The notes under the pieces: generated by a model
Database searches by the model: none
What the model was told of the DNA's origin: nothing
The model's input: the letters and a program-made list of their open reading frames with translations, nothing else
Made by a program: the position numbers and the translations under genes
Part shown: positions 32,759-40,174 of the stretch, piece by piece
Position numbering within the stretch: the stretch's first letter is position 1
How the letters are laid out: every line of letters starts with the position of its first letter
NCBI RefSeq assembly: GCF_016863615.1
Contig: NZ_BOPF01000003.1
Span: 372,001-436,000 of the forward strand
Direction of reading: 5' to 3'
From: Virgisporangium aliadipatigenens
GTDB lineage: Bacteria; Actinomycetota; Actinomycetes; Mycobacteriales; Micromonosporaceae
Length of the DNA: 64,000 nt

Positions 32759-33376
32759 TCAGCTCACCTGGGCCAGGCGGACCGGCTTCGCCTTGCGGCT
32801 GGCCACGATGCGGTCGACCAACCCGTAGTCGACGGCCTCCCGGGCCGACAGCGTCAGGATCCGGTCCGTGTCCTCGCGGATCTGCGCCGGCGGGCGGCCG
32901 GTGTGCAGGCCCAGGATCTCCTCCATCTCCGCCCGCACCTTCGCCACGTCCTTCGCCTGCACCGCCAGGTCCGGCAGCGTTCCGCGGGAACTGCTCGACG
33001 GCTGGTGCAGCGTCACCTTCGCGTGCGGCAGCACCGAACGCTTCCCCGGCGCACCCGCCGCCAGCAGCGCCGCGGCCGCCGAGACCGCCTGCCCCACGCA
33101 CGTCGTCGCCACGTCGGCGCGCACGAACTGCATCGTGTCGTAGATCGCCGTCAACGCGCTGAACGAGCCGCCCGGCGAGTTGATGTACATCTCGATGTCC
33201 GTCTCGCCGGCGGAGTCCAGGTGGATCAGCTGGGCGATGATGACGTTCGCGACGCCGTCGTCGATCTCGGTGCCGAGGTAGACGATGCGCTCCGACAGCA
33301 GGCGCGAGTAGATGTCGAACGCCCGCTCACCCGTCGGGGTCTTCTCGATGACGGTCGGGATCGTGTACTGGCCCAT
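32759..33376 (-). CDS. clpP: ATP-dependent Clp protease proteolytic subunit (ClpP4-like)
   Basis: This 205-residue serine-protease subunit forms part of the barrel-shaped Clp peptidase. The catalytic triad is visible: Ser in [13 protein letters not shown], His in [13 protein letters not shown], and Asp in [20 protein letters not shown]. The handle motif [20 protein letters not shown] is standard. Residues around the Ser (VSAAA rather than ASMG) differ from housekeeping ClpP, as in the second member of actinobacterial pairs. ATG 33376 lies 5 bp after the upstream clpP stop, so the two are one operon. PopR is the likely activator. Confidence 0.92.
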   Translation of the reverse strand: MGQYTIPTVIEKTPTGERAFDIYSRLLSERIVYLGTEIDDGVANVIIAQLIHLDSAGETDIEMYINSPGGSFSALTAIYDTMQFVRADVATTCVGQAVSAAAALLAAGAPGKRSVLPHAKVTLHQPSSSSRGTLPDLAVQAKDVAKVRAEMEEILGLHTGRPPAQIREDTDRILTLSAREAVDYGLVDRIVASRKAKPVRLAQVS

Positions 33377-33381
33377 GGCGT

Positions 33382-34008
33382 TCAGGCCCCCAGTCCGACG
33401 GAGCGGCGCACGATCGCCGGCCGAACGTCGTCGACGCGGTCGAGGATGTGGTCGACGAGCCCGTACTCCCGCGCCTCCTCGGCGTTGAACCAGCGGTCGC
33501 GCCGGCTGTCGCGTTCGATCGTCTCGGGGGACTGGCCGGTGTGCTCGGCGGTGAGGCCGATCATCGTGGTGCCGACGCGTTCGAGCTGCTCCGCGTAGAT
33601 CTCGACGTCGGCGGCCGTCCCCCCGAAGCCCGCCGAGCCCTGGTGCATCAGGATCTGGGCGTGCGGCAGGGTGTAGCGCTTGCCCGGCGCGCCGGCCGTC
33701 AGCAGGAACTGGCCCATGCTCGCGGCGAGGCCCATCGCGAGGGTGCTCACGTCGTTCGGGATGAGGCGCATGGTGTCGTAGATCGCGAGGCCGGCGCTGA
33801 CCGAACCACCCGGCGAGTTGATGTACAGGCTGATGTCGCTGCGCGGGTCCTCGGCCGACAGCAGCAGCAACTGACCGCAGAGCCGGTTGGCGACGGGGTC
33901 GTCGACCTCCTCGCCGAGGACGATGATGCGTTGGTGCAGCAGCCGCGCGGCGAGCTGATCGTCGAGCGAACCGCCCTGCAGCACGGCCGTTCCGTTGGCG
34001 AGTCTCAT
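33382..34008 (-). CDS. clpP: ATP-dependent Clp protease proteolytic subunit (ClpP3-like)
   Basis: This is the 208-residue ClpP partner subunit. The triad: Ser in [13 protein letters not shown], His in [12 protein letters not shown], and Asp in [34 protein letters not shown] precedes them. ATG 34008 has GGGAGG 6 nt upstream; the longer frame to 34044 is unlikely. It is first in the clpP3-clpP4 operon. There is no tig upstream and no clpX downstream, unlike the essential clpP1P2 locus, so this is the accessory pair that must share ClpX/ClpC encoded elsewhere. Confidence 0.92.
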   Translation of the reverse strand: MRLANGTAVLQGGSLDDQLAARLLHQRIIVLGEEVDDPVANRLCGQLLLLSAEDPRSDISLYINSPGGSVSAGLAIYDTMRLIPNDVSTLAMGLAASMGQFLLTAGAPGKRYTLPHAQILMHQGSAGFGGTAADVEIYAEQLERVGTTMIGLTAEHTGQSPETIERDSRRDRWFNAEEAREYGLVDHILDRVDDVRPAIVRRSVGLGA

Positions 34009-34081
34009 CTCGGGCCTCCCTGGTGGTGTCGTGGGTTCCACCATCGGCAGCGCGGGCGCGACACACCAAGCGGATCTGCTG

Positions 34082-35158
34082 TCAGCAGAGGGCGGGCGAC
34101 AGCTCCTTCGCCAGCACCACCGTCCCGTCGGGGCGCGGGTCGTCCGTGAGCGCGTAGCCCTCGCTGCGGTACAGCGCGATGTTGCGCGCGCTGCGGGCCC
34201 CGGTGAACAGCACGATCCGCCGGCACCCCGGCCCGGCCGCGTGCGCGGCGGTGCGCAGCAGCCAGCGGCCCACGCCGTGACCGCGCAGGTCGGGTACGAC
34301 GGCGAGCCGCCCGAGGTGCAGTTCGTCGTCGCGAACGTGCGTGCGCACCATGCCCAGCAGCCGACCGTCGCGCCACAGGCCGGTGGTGTCCCAGGTGCCC
34401 AGCCACTCGCCCACCTGCGTGGGTGTCTCGTGCAGCGGCGGGATGTCCAGGGTCTCGTTGACGACCGCCTCCTCGACCCAGCAGCAGCGCTGCAGCACGG
34501 TCACCTCGGCCGCGTCGTCGGGGGTCAGGCGGCGCGCGTAGCTGCCCGGGAGCGGGCCGGGCCGGGTGTCGGGGCGGGCGCGTTCGCGCATCGGCCGCAG
34601 CGCGTGGGCGAGGCGGACCAGTTCCTCCAGGACACCGGCGGCCGACGCGTCGCGGGCCGGGTCCGGGCGCAGCCGGCCCTCGTGCACGGCGTCGCGGAGG
34701 CGGATCGCGAGCGTGGCGCCGAGCGGCACGAGCCGCAGCGTGGTCACCACCTGCTTGGCGTGCTGAACGGCGCGGGTGCCGGCCGAGGTGTTGCCGTAGC
34801 TGACGAACCCGATCGGCTTCCACGCCCACTCGCGGCCGAGGAAGTCCAGCGCGTTCTTCAGCGTCGCCGGCATCCCGTGGTTGTACTCCGGCGTGACCGC
34901 GATGAAGCCGTCGGCGGCGTCGACGAGCGCGCTCCAGCGGCGGGTGTGCTCGCGGTGGTAGACGCCGCCGGACGGGTGTTCCTCCTCGTCGAGGAAGGGC
35001 AGGTCCAGGTCGCTGAGGGAGACCGGGACGAGGTCCACGCCGAGGAGGGCGGCCCGCGGGCGCAGCGTCTCGGCGAGCCAGCCCGCCACCGTGGGCCCGA
35101 GCGCGCCGGGGCGGGTACTGCAGGTGATCACGAGGACACGCACCGAGTTCGTTGACAT
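34082..35158 (-). CDS. NADPH-dependent FMN reductase fused to a GNAT acetyltransferase
   Basis: This is a 358-residue two-domain protein. Residues about 5-190 are a flavodoxin-like NAD(P)H:FMN/azo reductase: VLVITCSTRPGALGPTVAGW is the phosphate loop, VTPEYNHGMPATLKNALDFL the flavin/substrate motif and FVSYGNTSAGTRAV the third. Residues about 205-355 are a GNAT N-acetyltransferase with LGRLAVVPDLRGHGVGRWLL as the acetyl-CoA pyrophosphate loop and FTGARSARNIALYRSEGYAL. No frameshift or stop lies between them; the linker is Arg/Pro-rich. A plausible logic is reduction of a nitro or azo compound followed by N-acetylation of the amine. ATG 35158; divergent from a MarR gene. Confidence 0.88.
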   Translation of the reverse strand: MSTNSVRVLVITCSTRPGALGPTVAGWLAETLRPRAALLGVDLVPVSLSDLDLPFLDEEEHPSGGVYHREHTRRWSALVDAADGFIAVTPEYNHGMPATLKNALDFLGREWAWKPIGFVSYGNTSAGTRAVQHAKQVVTTLRLVPLGATLAIRLRDAVHEGRLRPDPARDASAAGVLEELVRLAHALRPMRERARPDTRPGPLPGSYARRLTPDDAAEVTVLQRCCWVEEAVVNETLDIPPLHETPTQVGEWLGTWDTTGLWRDGRLLGMVRTHVRDDELHLGRLAVVPDLRGHGVGRWLLRTAAHAAGPGCRRIVLFTGARSARNIALYRSEGYALTDDPRPDGTVVLAKELSPALC

Positions 35159-35200
35159 GGAAACGAAGCGTAGGTGCTAAGTTGTTTACATGTCAACGAA
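35148..35200. promoter_or_regulatory. Large inverted repeat spanning both start codons (MarR operator)
   Basis: TTCGTTGACATGGAAAC (35148-35164) is inverted to GTTTACATGTCAACGAA (35184-35200), 16 of 17 matches, with a 19-bp centre. Each arm contains the start codon and first codons of one of the divergent genes, so both proteins begin MSTN. TAAGTT (35178-35183) is the likely -10 of the MarR gene. A repressor binding here would block both promoters and starts. Confidence 0.75.
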
Positions 35201-35675
35201 CGGGCGCTGGCTGACGCCGGACGAGGAGCGGGCCTGGCGGGCGTTCCTGCGGATCATGGTCTCCGTGCGGACCGGTACGGCCCACGACCTCGCCGCGGTC
35301 GGCCTCTCCGAGCCGGACTACGAGGTGCTCAGCACCCTGTCCGAGCAGCCCGACCACGCCAGCACCCTCGGCGAGCAGGCCGACAAGATGGGCTGGTCGC
35401 GCAGCCGCCTCTCGCGGCACGCGACCCGGATGGAGTCGCGCGGCCTGGTCACCCGCGCCGAGGACCCCAGCGACGGCCGGGGCTGCGTGCTCGTGCTCAC
35501 CGCGCAGGGGCTGGCCGCCCTGGAGGACGCCGCACCGGTGCACGTCGCGTCCGTGCGGCAGCACTTCATCGACCGGCTCACCCCGCACGACCTCGCCGCC
35601 GTCGAGCGGATCGACCGGCGGCTGCACGGCACCGCGGCCGACGCTTCGGGCCCCACCGAAGGATCCGCCCCGTAG
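35190..35675 (+). CDS. MarR-family transcriptional regulator
   Basis: This 161-residue winged-helix regulator has its MarR core at residues about 45-105: LGEQADKMGWSRSRLSRHAT as recognition helix and the wing RGLVTRAEDPSDGRGCVLVL with the conserved D-x-R. ATG 35190 is 6 nt after TAAGTT and lies inside an operator arm, so the mRNA is probably leaderless and the gene autorepressed. Its obvious second target is the divergent FMN reductase-GNAT gene. It is 9 bp upstream of the PEP mutase-like gene, which may be read through. Confidence 0.92.
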   Translation: MSTNGRWLTPDEERAWRAFLRIMVSVRTGTAHDLAAVGLSEPDYEVLSTLSEQPDHASTLGEQADKMGWSRSRLSRHATRMESRGLVTRAEDPSDGRGCVLVLTAQGLAALEDAAPVHVASVRQHFIDRLTPHDLAAVERIDRRLHGTAADASGPTEGSAP

Positions 35676-35684
35676 GGTCGCCGC

Positions 35685-36479
35685 GTGACCGACAACGCCC
35701 GTACGGCATTTCGCGCCCTGCACGAGTCCGGCACGTTCGTCCTGCCCAACCCGTGGGACGCCGGCTCCGCCCGGATCCTCGAGACGCTCGGCTTCCCGGC
35801 GGTCGCCACGACCAGTTCCGGGTTCGCCGCCAGCCTCGGCCGCGCCGACCAGCGGGTCTCCCGGGACGAGTTGGTCGCGCACGTCGCGTCCCTCGCCGCC
35901 GCCGTGCGCGTTCCGGTCGCCGTCGACGCGGAACGGGGATACGCCGACGACCCCGCCGGAGTTTCCGAGACGGTGGAACTGCTCGCGGGCGCCGGAGCCG
36001 CCGGAGTGTCCATCGAGGACTACGATCCCGCGGCCGGCCGCATCGACCCGCTCGACGTCGCCGTGGCCCGCATCGCCGCCGCCGCGCGGGCCTGCGACCG
36101 GCACGGCATCGTGCTGACCGGCCGCGCCGAGAACCACCTGTACGGCGCCGGCGACCTCGACGACACGATCCGGCGGCTGTGCGCCTACCGGGACGCCGGT
36201 GCCGCGTGCCTCTACGCGCCCGGCCTCACGGACCTGGCCGACATCGCCCGCGTGGTACGGGAGACCGGCGCGGCGGTGAACGTTCTGGCGCTGCGCGACG
36301 GGCCGTCGGTGGCGCGGCTCGCCGGCGTCGGGGTCCGGCGGGTGTCGACGGGCGGCGGCCTCGCCTGGGCGGCCTACGGGGCACTCGTGGACGCCGCCGA
36401 GGAACTGCGCACCGCCGGCACCAGCACCTACCGGGACCGCGGCATCACGGCCGCCCTGCGGGGGCAGGCGTTCAGCTGA
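35685..36479 (+). CDS. Isocitrate lyase/PEP mutase-superfamily enzyme
   Basis: This 264-residue TIM-barrel enzyme forms or cleaves C-C or C-P bonds. The N-terminus FVLPNPWDAGSARILETLGF is diagnostic, followed by ATTSSGFAASLG, the Mg-binding VAVDAERGY, the acid-rich GVSIEDYDP, and LTGRAENHL; a C-terminal GVRRVSTGG completes the barrel. The usual catalytic Cys loop (KKCGH of isocitrate lyase) is absent, so it belongs with oxaloacetate-hydrolase or methylisocitrate-lyase-like members of unknown substrate. GTG 35685 follows TAGGGT by 6 nt, so it probably has its own leaderless promoter. Confidence 0.87.
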   Translation: MTDNARTAFRALHESGTFVLPNPWDAGSARILETLGFPAVATTSSGFAASLGRADQRVSRDELVAHVASLAAAVRVPVAVDAERGYADDPAGVSETVELLAGAGAAGVSIEDYDPAAGRIDPLDVAVARIAAAARACDRHGIVLTGRAENHLYGAGDLDDTIRRLCAYRDAGAACLYAPGLTDLADIARVVRETGAAVNVLALRDGPSVARLAGVGVRRVSTGGGLAWAAYGALVDAAEELRTAGTSTYRDRGITAALRGQAFS

Positions 36480-36528
36480 GAGCCGAGAGCCGAGAGGGGT
36501 CCCGGGCGGTGCGCCCTACCGTGGCGAC

Positions 36529-37179
36529 ATGCGTCGATGCGTGGTGGTGCTCCTGGCGGTGCTGATGACGGCCACCGGATGCGCACCCACCGAGCCGTCC
36601 CTGTCCGAGGGCGAGATGTGGCAGGCGTACATCCGTTCCAGCGACGTCAAGAACGACCGCCTCCCCACGCCGGGACGCGCCGCCGAGGACCGGATGGCCC
36701 ACCTCGCCTCGCTCGGAACCCCGGCGCAGATCCTCGGCGGGCTGCTGCGCACCTTCGAGTGCGAACGGGTCGAGACCTGCGAGCTGACCGCCCCGGTGCG
36801 CAGGGCCGCCGGCGGGGAGGCGCCGCTCGGCCGCTCGGTGCTGGTCAAGCACGGCGACGACGGATCGCTGGAACTGGCGACGCTGTTCGTGACGCGCGGG
36901 GACGACGGCAACCGGCTGATCGACGCCAACGGCGACACCTACACCGGGCTCCAGGACTTCCGCGAGCACAACGACCTGTTCACCGCCGAGGACACCCTGC
37001 TGACGCTGCGGGACATCACGTCCGTGCCGGGCAGCGGCGGCACCGTCGTGGTCACCGGGCACACGCCGTCGCGCACGTGGTGGTGGATCGGCGGCGGTGC
37101 CGCGCTGGTGCTCGTGCTGTTCATCGCCGCCGCGATGGTGCAGCCGATCCGCTCCCGCGACCACACAGAGCCATGGTGA
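36529..37179 (+). CDS. Membrane-anchored lipoprotein-like hypothetical protein
   Basis: This 216-residue exported protein has a signal sequence MRRCVVVLLAVLMTATGCAP with a weak lipobox (ATGC, Cys at about 18). An extracytoplasmic domain of about 145 residues with paired Cys (FECERVETCELT) follows, then a C-terminal transmembrane helix (WWWIGGGAALVLVLFIAAAM) and a short basic tail. It is not a recognised family. ATG 36529 follows TACCGT (36517-36522) by 6 nt, a leaderless layout. The double anchoring suggests a role at the outer face of the membrane. Confidence 0.68.
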   Translation: MRRCVVVLLAVLMTATGCAPTEPSLSEGEMWQAYIRSSDVKNDRLPTPGRAAEDRMAHLASLGTPAQILGGLLRTFECERVETCELTAPVRRAAGGEAPLGRSVLVKHGDDGSLELATLFVTRGDDGNRLIDANGDTYTGLQDFREHNDLFTAEDTLLTLRDITSVPGSGGTVVVTGHTPSRTWWWIGGGAALVLVLFIAAAMVQPIRSRDHTEPW

Positions 37180-37218
37180 GACCGGGCCATGGTGAACCGG
37201 GCCGCCAGGACGGCCGCA

Positions 37219-37998
37219 TCACGGACCCGGTGGACGTGGGCTCGTTCCGGCCGGGATGAGCTCCGCGAGCAGTCCCCGGCCGTCCGCGGTGAAGGGCGGC
37301 GCCGCCTCCGCCTCCCACCAGGACCGCAGCGCCGTCACGGTCTCCTCCCGGCCGGTCTTGCGATGGGTGAACGTCACCAGCCGCTCACCGGTGCGCCGCA
37401 CCACCACCCGCCCCCGCTTCGCGGTGTCCGGATAGGCCTCCCAGTCGATGCCCTTCTCGGCCCGCAGCAGCGCGACCTTCTGCGCGCCGCTGACGCCGTG
37501 CAGCCGCCGGTGCGGGAACTGCGCCAGCGCCGCCATCGTGATGGAGTTGCGCACGCAGTCCTGCTGGCGCCAGACGAAGTAGTTCGCCACCTCGACCGGA
37601 TCGTCCACTGTGAACACCCGGGCGTCGAACGTCGGCGCGCCCGCCGGCCGACGGCGCACGAGCGCGGCGGTGGCGGTGGCGGCCGCGACCGACACCATCT
37701 TCTGCACCTCGCCGCCGAACCACGGCTGGGTCGTCGGCCCGCCGAAGTCCACGGCGAGCACGCTCACCTCGTCGGACTGGACGAACGCGAACACCGCACC
37801 GGAGATCTCGTCGCACAACGCGGCCGCGACGGCGTCCATGTCGGCCATGAACCCGTAGTCGTAGGGCCGCTGCGCCCCACGCAGGTAGGTGTGGAACGCC
37901 CGCCCGTCGCAGCGCAGGATCGTGTAGGTGCGGCGCGGCAGAACGGTACGGGTGACCTCCTCGTACCCTTTCATGCGTTCGCCCAGTGGTGTGCTCAT
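37219..37998 (-). CDS. Thg1-like tRNA(His) guanylyltransferase/3'-5' polymerase family protein
   Basis: This 259-residue nucleotidyltransferase is of the Thg1/TLP family, which adds nucleotides in the 3'-to-5' direction to tRNA 5' ends. The first metal motif YTILRCDGRAFHTYLRG is at about residue 28 and the second VFAFVQSDEVSVLAVDF at about 75; both carboxylate sets are intact. Further family blocks are FDARVFTVDDPVEVANYFVW and CVRNSITMAALAQF. ATG 37998 is preferred. Bacterial TLPs are thought to repair truncated tRNAs rather than add G-1. There is no tRNA gene nearby. Confidence 0.87.
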   Translation of the reverse strand: MSTPLGERMKGYEEVTRTVLPRRTYTILRCDGRAFHTYLRGAQRPYDYGFMADMDAVAAALCDEISGAVFAFVQSDEVSVLAVDFGGPTTQPWFGGEVQKMVSVAAATATAALVRRRPAGAPTFDARVFTVDDPVEVANYFVWRQQDCVRNSITMAALAQFPHRRLHGVSGAQKVALLRAEKGIDWEAYPDTAKRGRVVVRRTGERLVTFTHRKTGREETVTALRSWWEAEAAPPFTADGRGLLAELIPAGTSPRPPGP

Positions 37999-38086
37999 GC
38001 CGGAGATCGTCGCAGCCGACCGCATCGACGGCACCGGATTTTCGCCCCGGCCAGCGCGGGCGCGGCGACAGGACGACAATCACGGG

Positions 38087-39340
38087 ATGGCCCACCCCGC
38101 CCGCACCCGCGATCTGGACGTCGTCGTCTACGGCGCCACCGGGTTCGCCGGCGCGCTCGTCGCCGCCCACCTGGCCACCCACGCCCCGGACGGGGTGCGC
38201 ATCGGCCTCGCCGGCCGTTCGGTCGAGAAGCTGCACGAGGTGCGTACCCGCCTCGACGTGGACTGGCCGCTGCTCGTCGCCGACGCGGAGGACCCGGCCG
38301 CGCTCGACGACCTCGCGACGGCCGCGCACGTCGTGGCCACCACGGTCGGCCCGTTCGCGCGGCACGGCCGGCCGCTCGTGCGCGCCTGCGCCACCAACGG
38401 CACCGACTACGTCGACCTCGCCGGCGAGGTGCTGTTCGCGCGGCAGAGCATCGACGACAACCACGAGGCGGCCCGCGAGTCCGGCGCGCGGATCGTGCAC
38501 TCGTGCGGGTTCGACTCGGTGCCCTCGGACCTCGGCGTGCACGTGCTGTACCAGCAGGTCGCCGCGGACGGGGCGGGGGAGCTGACCGACACGACGCTGG
38601 TCGTCACGCGGCTGCGCGGCGGGTTCAGCGGCGGGACGGTCGACACGATCCGGCACCAGTTGGACACCGTGCGGGGCGACCGGGCGTTGCGCCGCATCGC
38701 CGCGAGCCCCTATTCGCTCAGCCCGTCCCGCGACGACGAACCCGACCTCGGCCGGCAGGACGACTACGCCACCCTCGACGGGTCCACTGTGGACGGATCG
38801 CTGCGGGGCAGGCTGGCGCCGTTCCTGATGGCCCCGTACAACACGCGCGTGGTACGCCGCACGAACGCCCTGCGCGGCTACGCCTACGGGCGCGAGTTCC
38901 GCTACCGGGAGGCGATGAGCGTCGGCGCCTCGCCACTGTCCACTGTGTACGCCGGCGGTCTCAAGGCCGGGCTCGGTGCGATGGCGCTGGGCCTGTCGCT
39001 GCGGCCGACCCGGTACGTGCTCGACCGGCTGCTGCCCAGGCCCGGCACGGGTCCGGACGAGAAGACCCGCCGCGGCGGGCACTTCACCTGCGACCTGTTC
39101 ACCACGACGAGCACCGGCGCGCGGTACACCGCCCGGGTGCGCGCCAAGGGCGACCCCGGCTACCAGGCGACCGCCGTCATGCTCGGCGAGGCCGCCCTGG
39201 CGCTGGCCCTCGACCGCGACGCGTTGCCGCCGACGCCGGGCGGGGTGCTGACCCCGGCGACCGGCATCGGCGACGCGTACGTCACGCGGCTGCGCGCGGC
39301 GGGAATGGAGCTGTCGGCCCGCCGCCTCGACAAGAGCTAG
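38087..39340 (+). CDS. Saccharopine dehydrogenase-like / trans-acting enoyl reductase family protein
   Basis: This 417-residue NAD(P)-dependent oxidoreductase has an N-terminal Rossmann domain, VVVYGATGFAGALVAAHLAT with GLAGRSVEKL and ATTVGPFARHGRPLV, followed by TDYVDLAGEV and VHSCGFDSVPSDLGV, all typical of the saccharopine dehydrogenase-like family. In mycobacteria, members act as trans-acting enoyl reductases in lipid (phthiocerol) synthesis. The C-terminal half has a membrane-associated stretch (GGLKAGLGAMALGLSL). ATG 38087. The stop overlaps the convergent SnoaL gene's stop by 4 bp. TCCACTGTGGA occurs at 38783. Confidence 0.86.
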   Translation: MAHPARTRDLDVVVYGATGFAGALVAAHLATHAPDGVRIGLAGRSVEKLHEVRTRLDVDWPLLVADAEDPAALDDLATAAHVVATTVGPFARHGRPLVRACATNGTDYVDLAGEVLFARQSIDDNHEAARESGARIVHSCGFDSVPSDLGVHVLYQQVAADGAGELTDTTLVVTRLRGGFSGGTVDTIRHQLDTVRGDRALRRIAASPYSLSPSRDDEPDLGRQDDYATLDGSTVDGSLRGRLAPFLMAPYNTRVVRRTNALRGYAYGREFRYREAMSVGASPLSTVYAGGLKAGLGAMALGLSLRPTRYVLDRLLPRPGTGPDEKTRRGGHFTCDLFTTTSTGARYTARVRAKGDPGYQATAVMLGEAALALALDRDALPPTPGGVLTPATGIGDAYVTRLRAAGMELSARRLDKS

Positions 39341-40170
39341 GGCGTCAGCTCCGTCGCGGCCCGACCGGTCGCCGGGTCGAACGGGTACGACACCTGCTGG
39401 TGCACCATCTCCCAGCCGTCCGGCCCGCGCTGGAAGACCCGCGTGCCGCGCGACCAGTTGACGGCAACGCCGCCGTCCGGCCGCGGCACGCCCATCCGGT
39501 TGAGCCCCCAGCCGACCGCCAGGTCGCCGTCCACCAGCACGGTCAGGTCGGGAACGTCCCACGTGACCGTCTCGTCGGAGGCCGAAAGCCCCTGCCGGCA
39601 CACCTCCCGCACGGCGTCCGCGCCGACGTACGCCAGCGGCACCTCGTGCTCGTAGGAGACGACGTCGTCGGCGATGCCGGCCATGATGCCGTCGAGGTCC
39701 TTCGCGGCCGTCGCCTCGAACCAGCGCCGGTGCAGGTCCCGCACCTCGTTCTCGCCGTCGGCCCGCTCCTCGCCGGAGCGGTCGGCGAACGAGTGGTGCT
39801 CGTGGCTGACCACCCAGCGCCCGCCCTCCTTGCGTAGCCCGATCGTCAGGCGCAGCCGCTGCGCCGGATCCCGCGCGAAGTCCGCCGCCGTGCCGCAGCG
39901 CAGCAGCGCGTGCGCGAACGCCACGTCCGCACCGGCCGTCACCTCCAGCGACACGATCTCGAACGACGCGCCCCGCCGCTGGTACTCGAAGAACCCCGGC
40001 CACGTCTGCCGGTACGCGTCCCGCCCGCGCACCCCGTCGTGCGGCGGCGGCACGTCGAACATCACGATGTCCGCGGCGTGATCGGCGAGCACCCGGTCGA
40101 GGTCGCCCTCGTGCACCGCGCGCGCCCAACGTTCGATCAGGTCGCGGATCTGCTTCTCGTCGTCGTTCAT
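39337..40170 (-). CDS. Tandem SnoaL/NTF2-like domain protein
   Basis: This 277-residue protein consists of two NTF2-fold units. The first (about residues 5-130) has IRDLIERWARAVHEGDLDRV and DAYRQTWPGFFEYQ; the second (about 140-275) has VRDLHRRWFEATAAKDLDGI and EVCRQGLSASDETV, ending in WEMVHQQVSYPFDP. Such domains bind small hydrophobic ligands or act as isomerases or cyclases. ATG 40170 lies 4 bp after the stop of the ECF sigma gene, so the two form an operon. A ketosteroid-isomerase-like or sensory role with the sigma factor is conceivable, but unproven. Confidence 0.82.
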   Translation of the reverse strand: MNDDEKQIRDLIERWARAVHEGDLDRVLADHAADIVMFDVPPPHDGVRGRDAYRQTWPGFFEYQRRGASFEIVSLEVTAGADVAFAHALLRCGTAADFARDPAQRLRLTIGLRKEGGRWVVSHEHHSFADRSGEERADGENEVRDLHRRWFEATAAKDLDGIMAGIADDVVSYEHEVPLAYVGADAVREVCRQGLSASDETVTWDVPDLTVLVDGDLAVGWGLNRMGVPRPDGGVAVNWSRGTRVFQRGPDGWEMVHQQVSYPFDPATGRAATELTP

Positions 40171-40174
40171 ACCC

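Noticed and set aside
37385-40129. A very long reverse-strand open frame of more than 900 codons
   Set aside because: It is a shadow caused by high GC. It runs opposite the saccharopine-dehydrogenase-like gene and across the Thg1 gene in another frame, has Arg/Gly/Ala-rich low-complexity translation and no domain.
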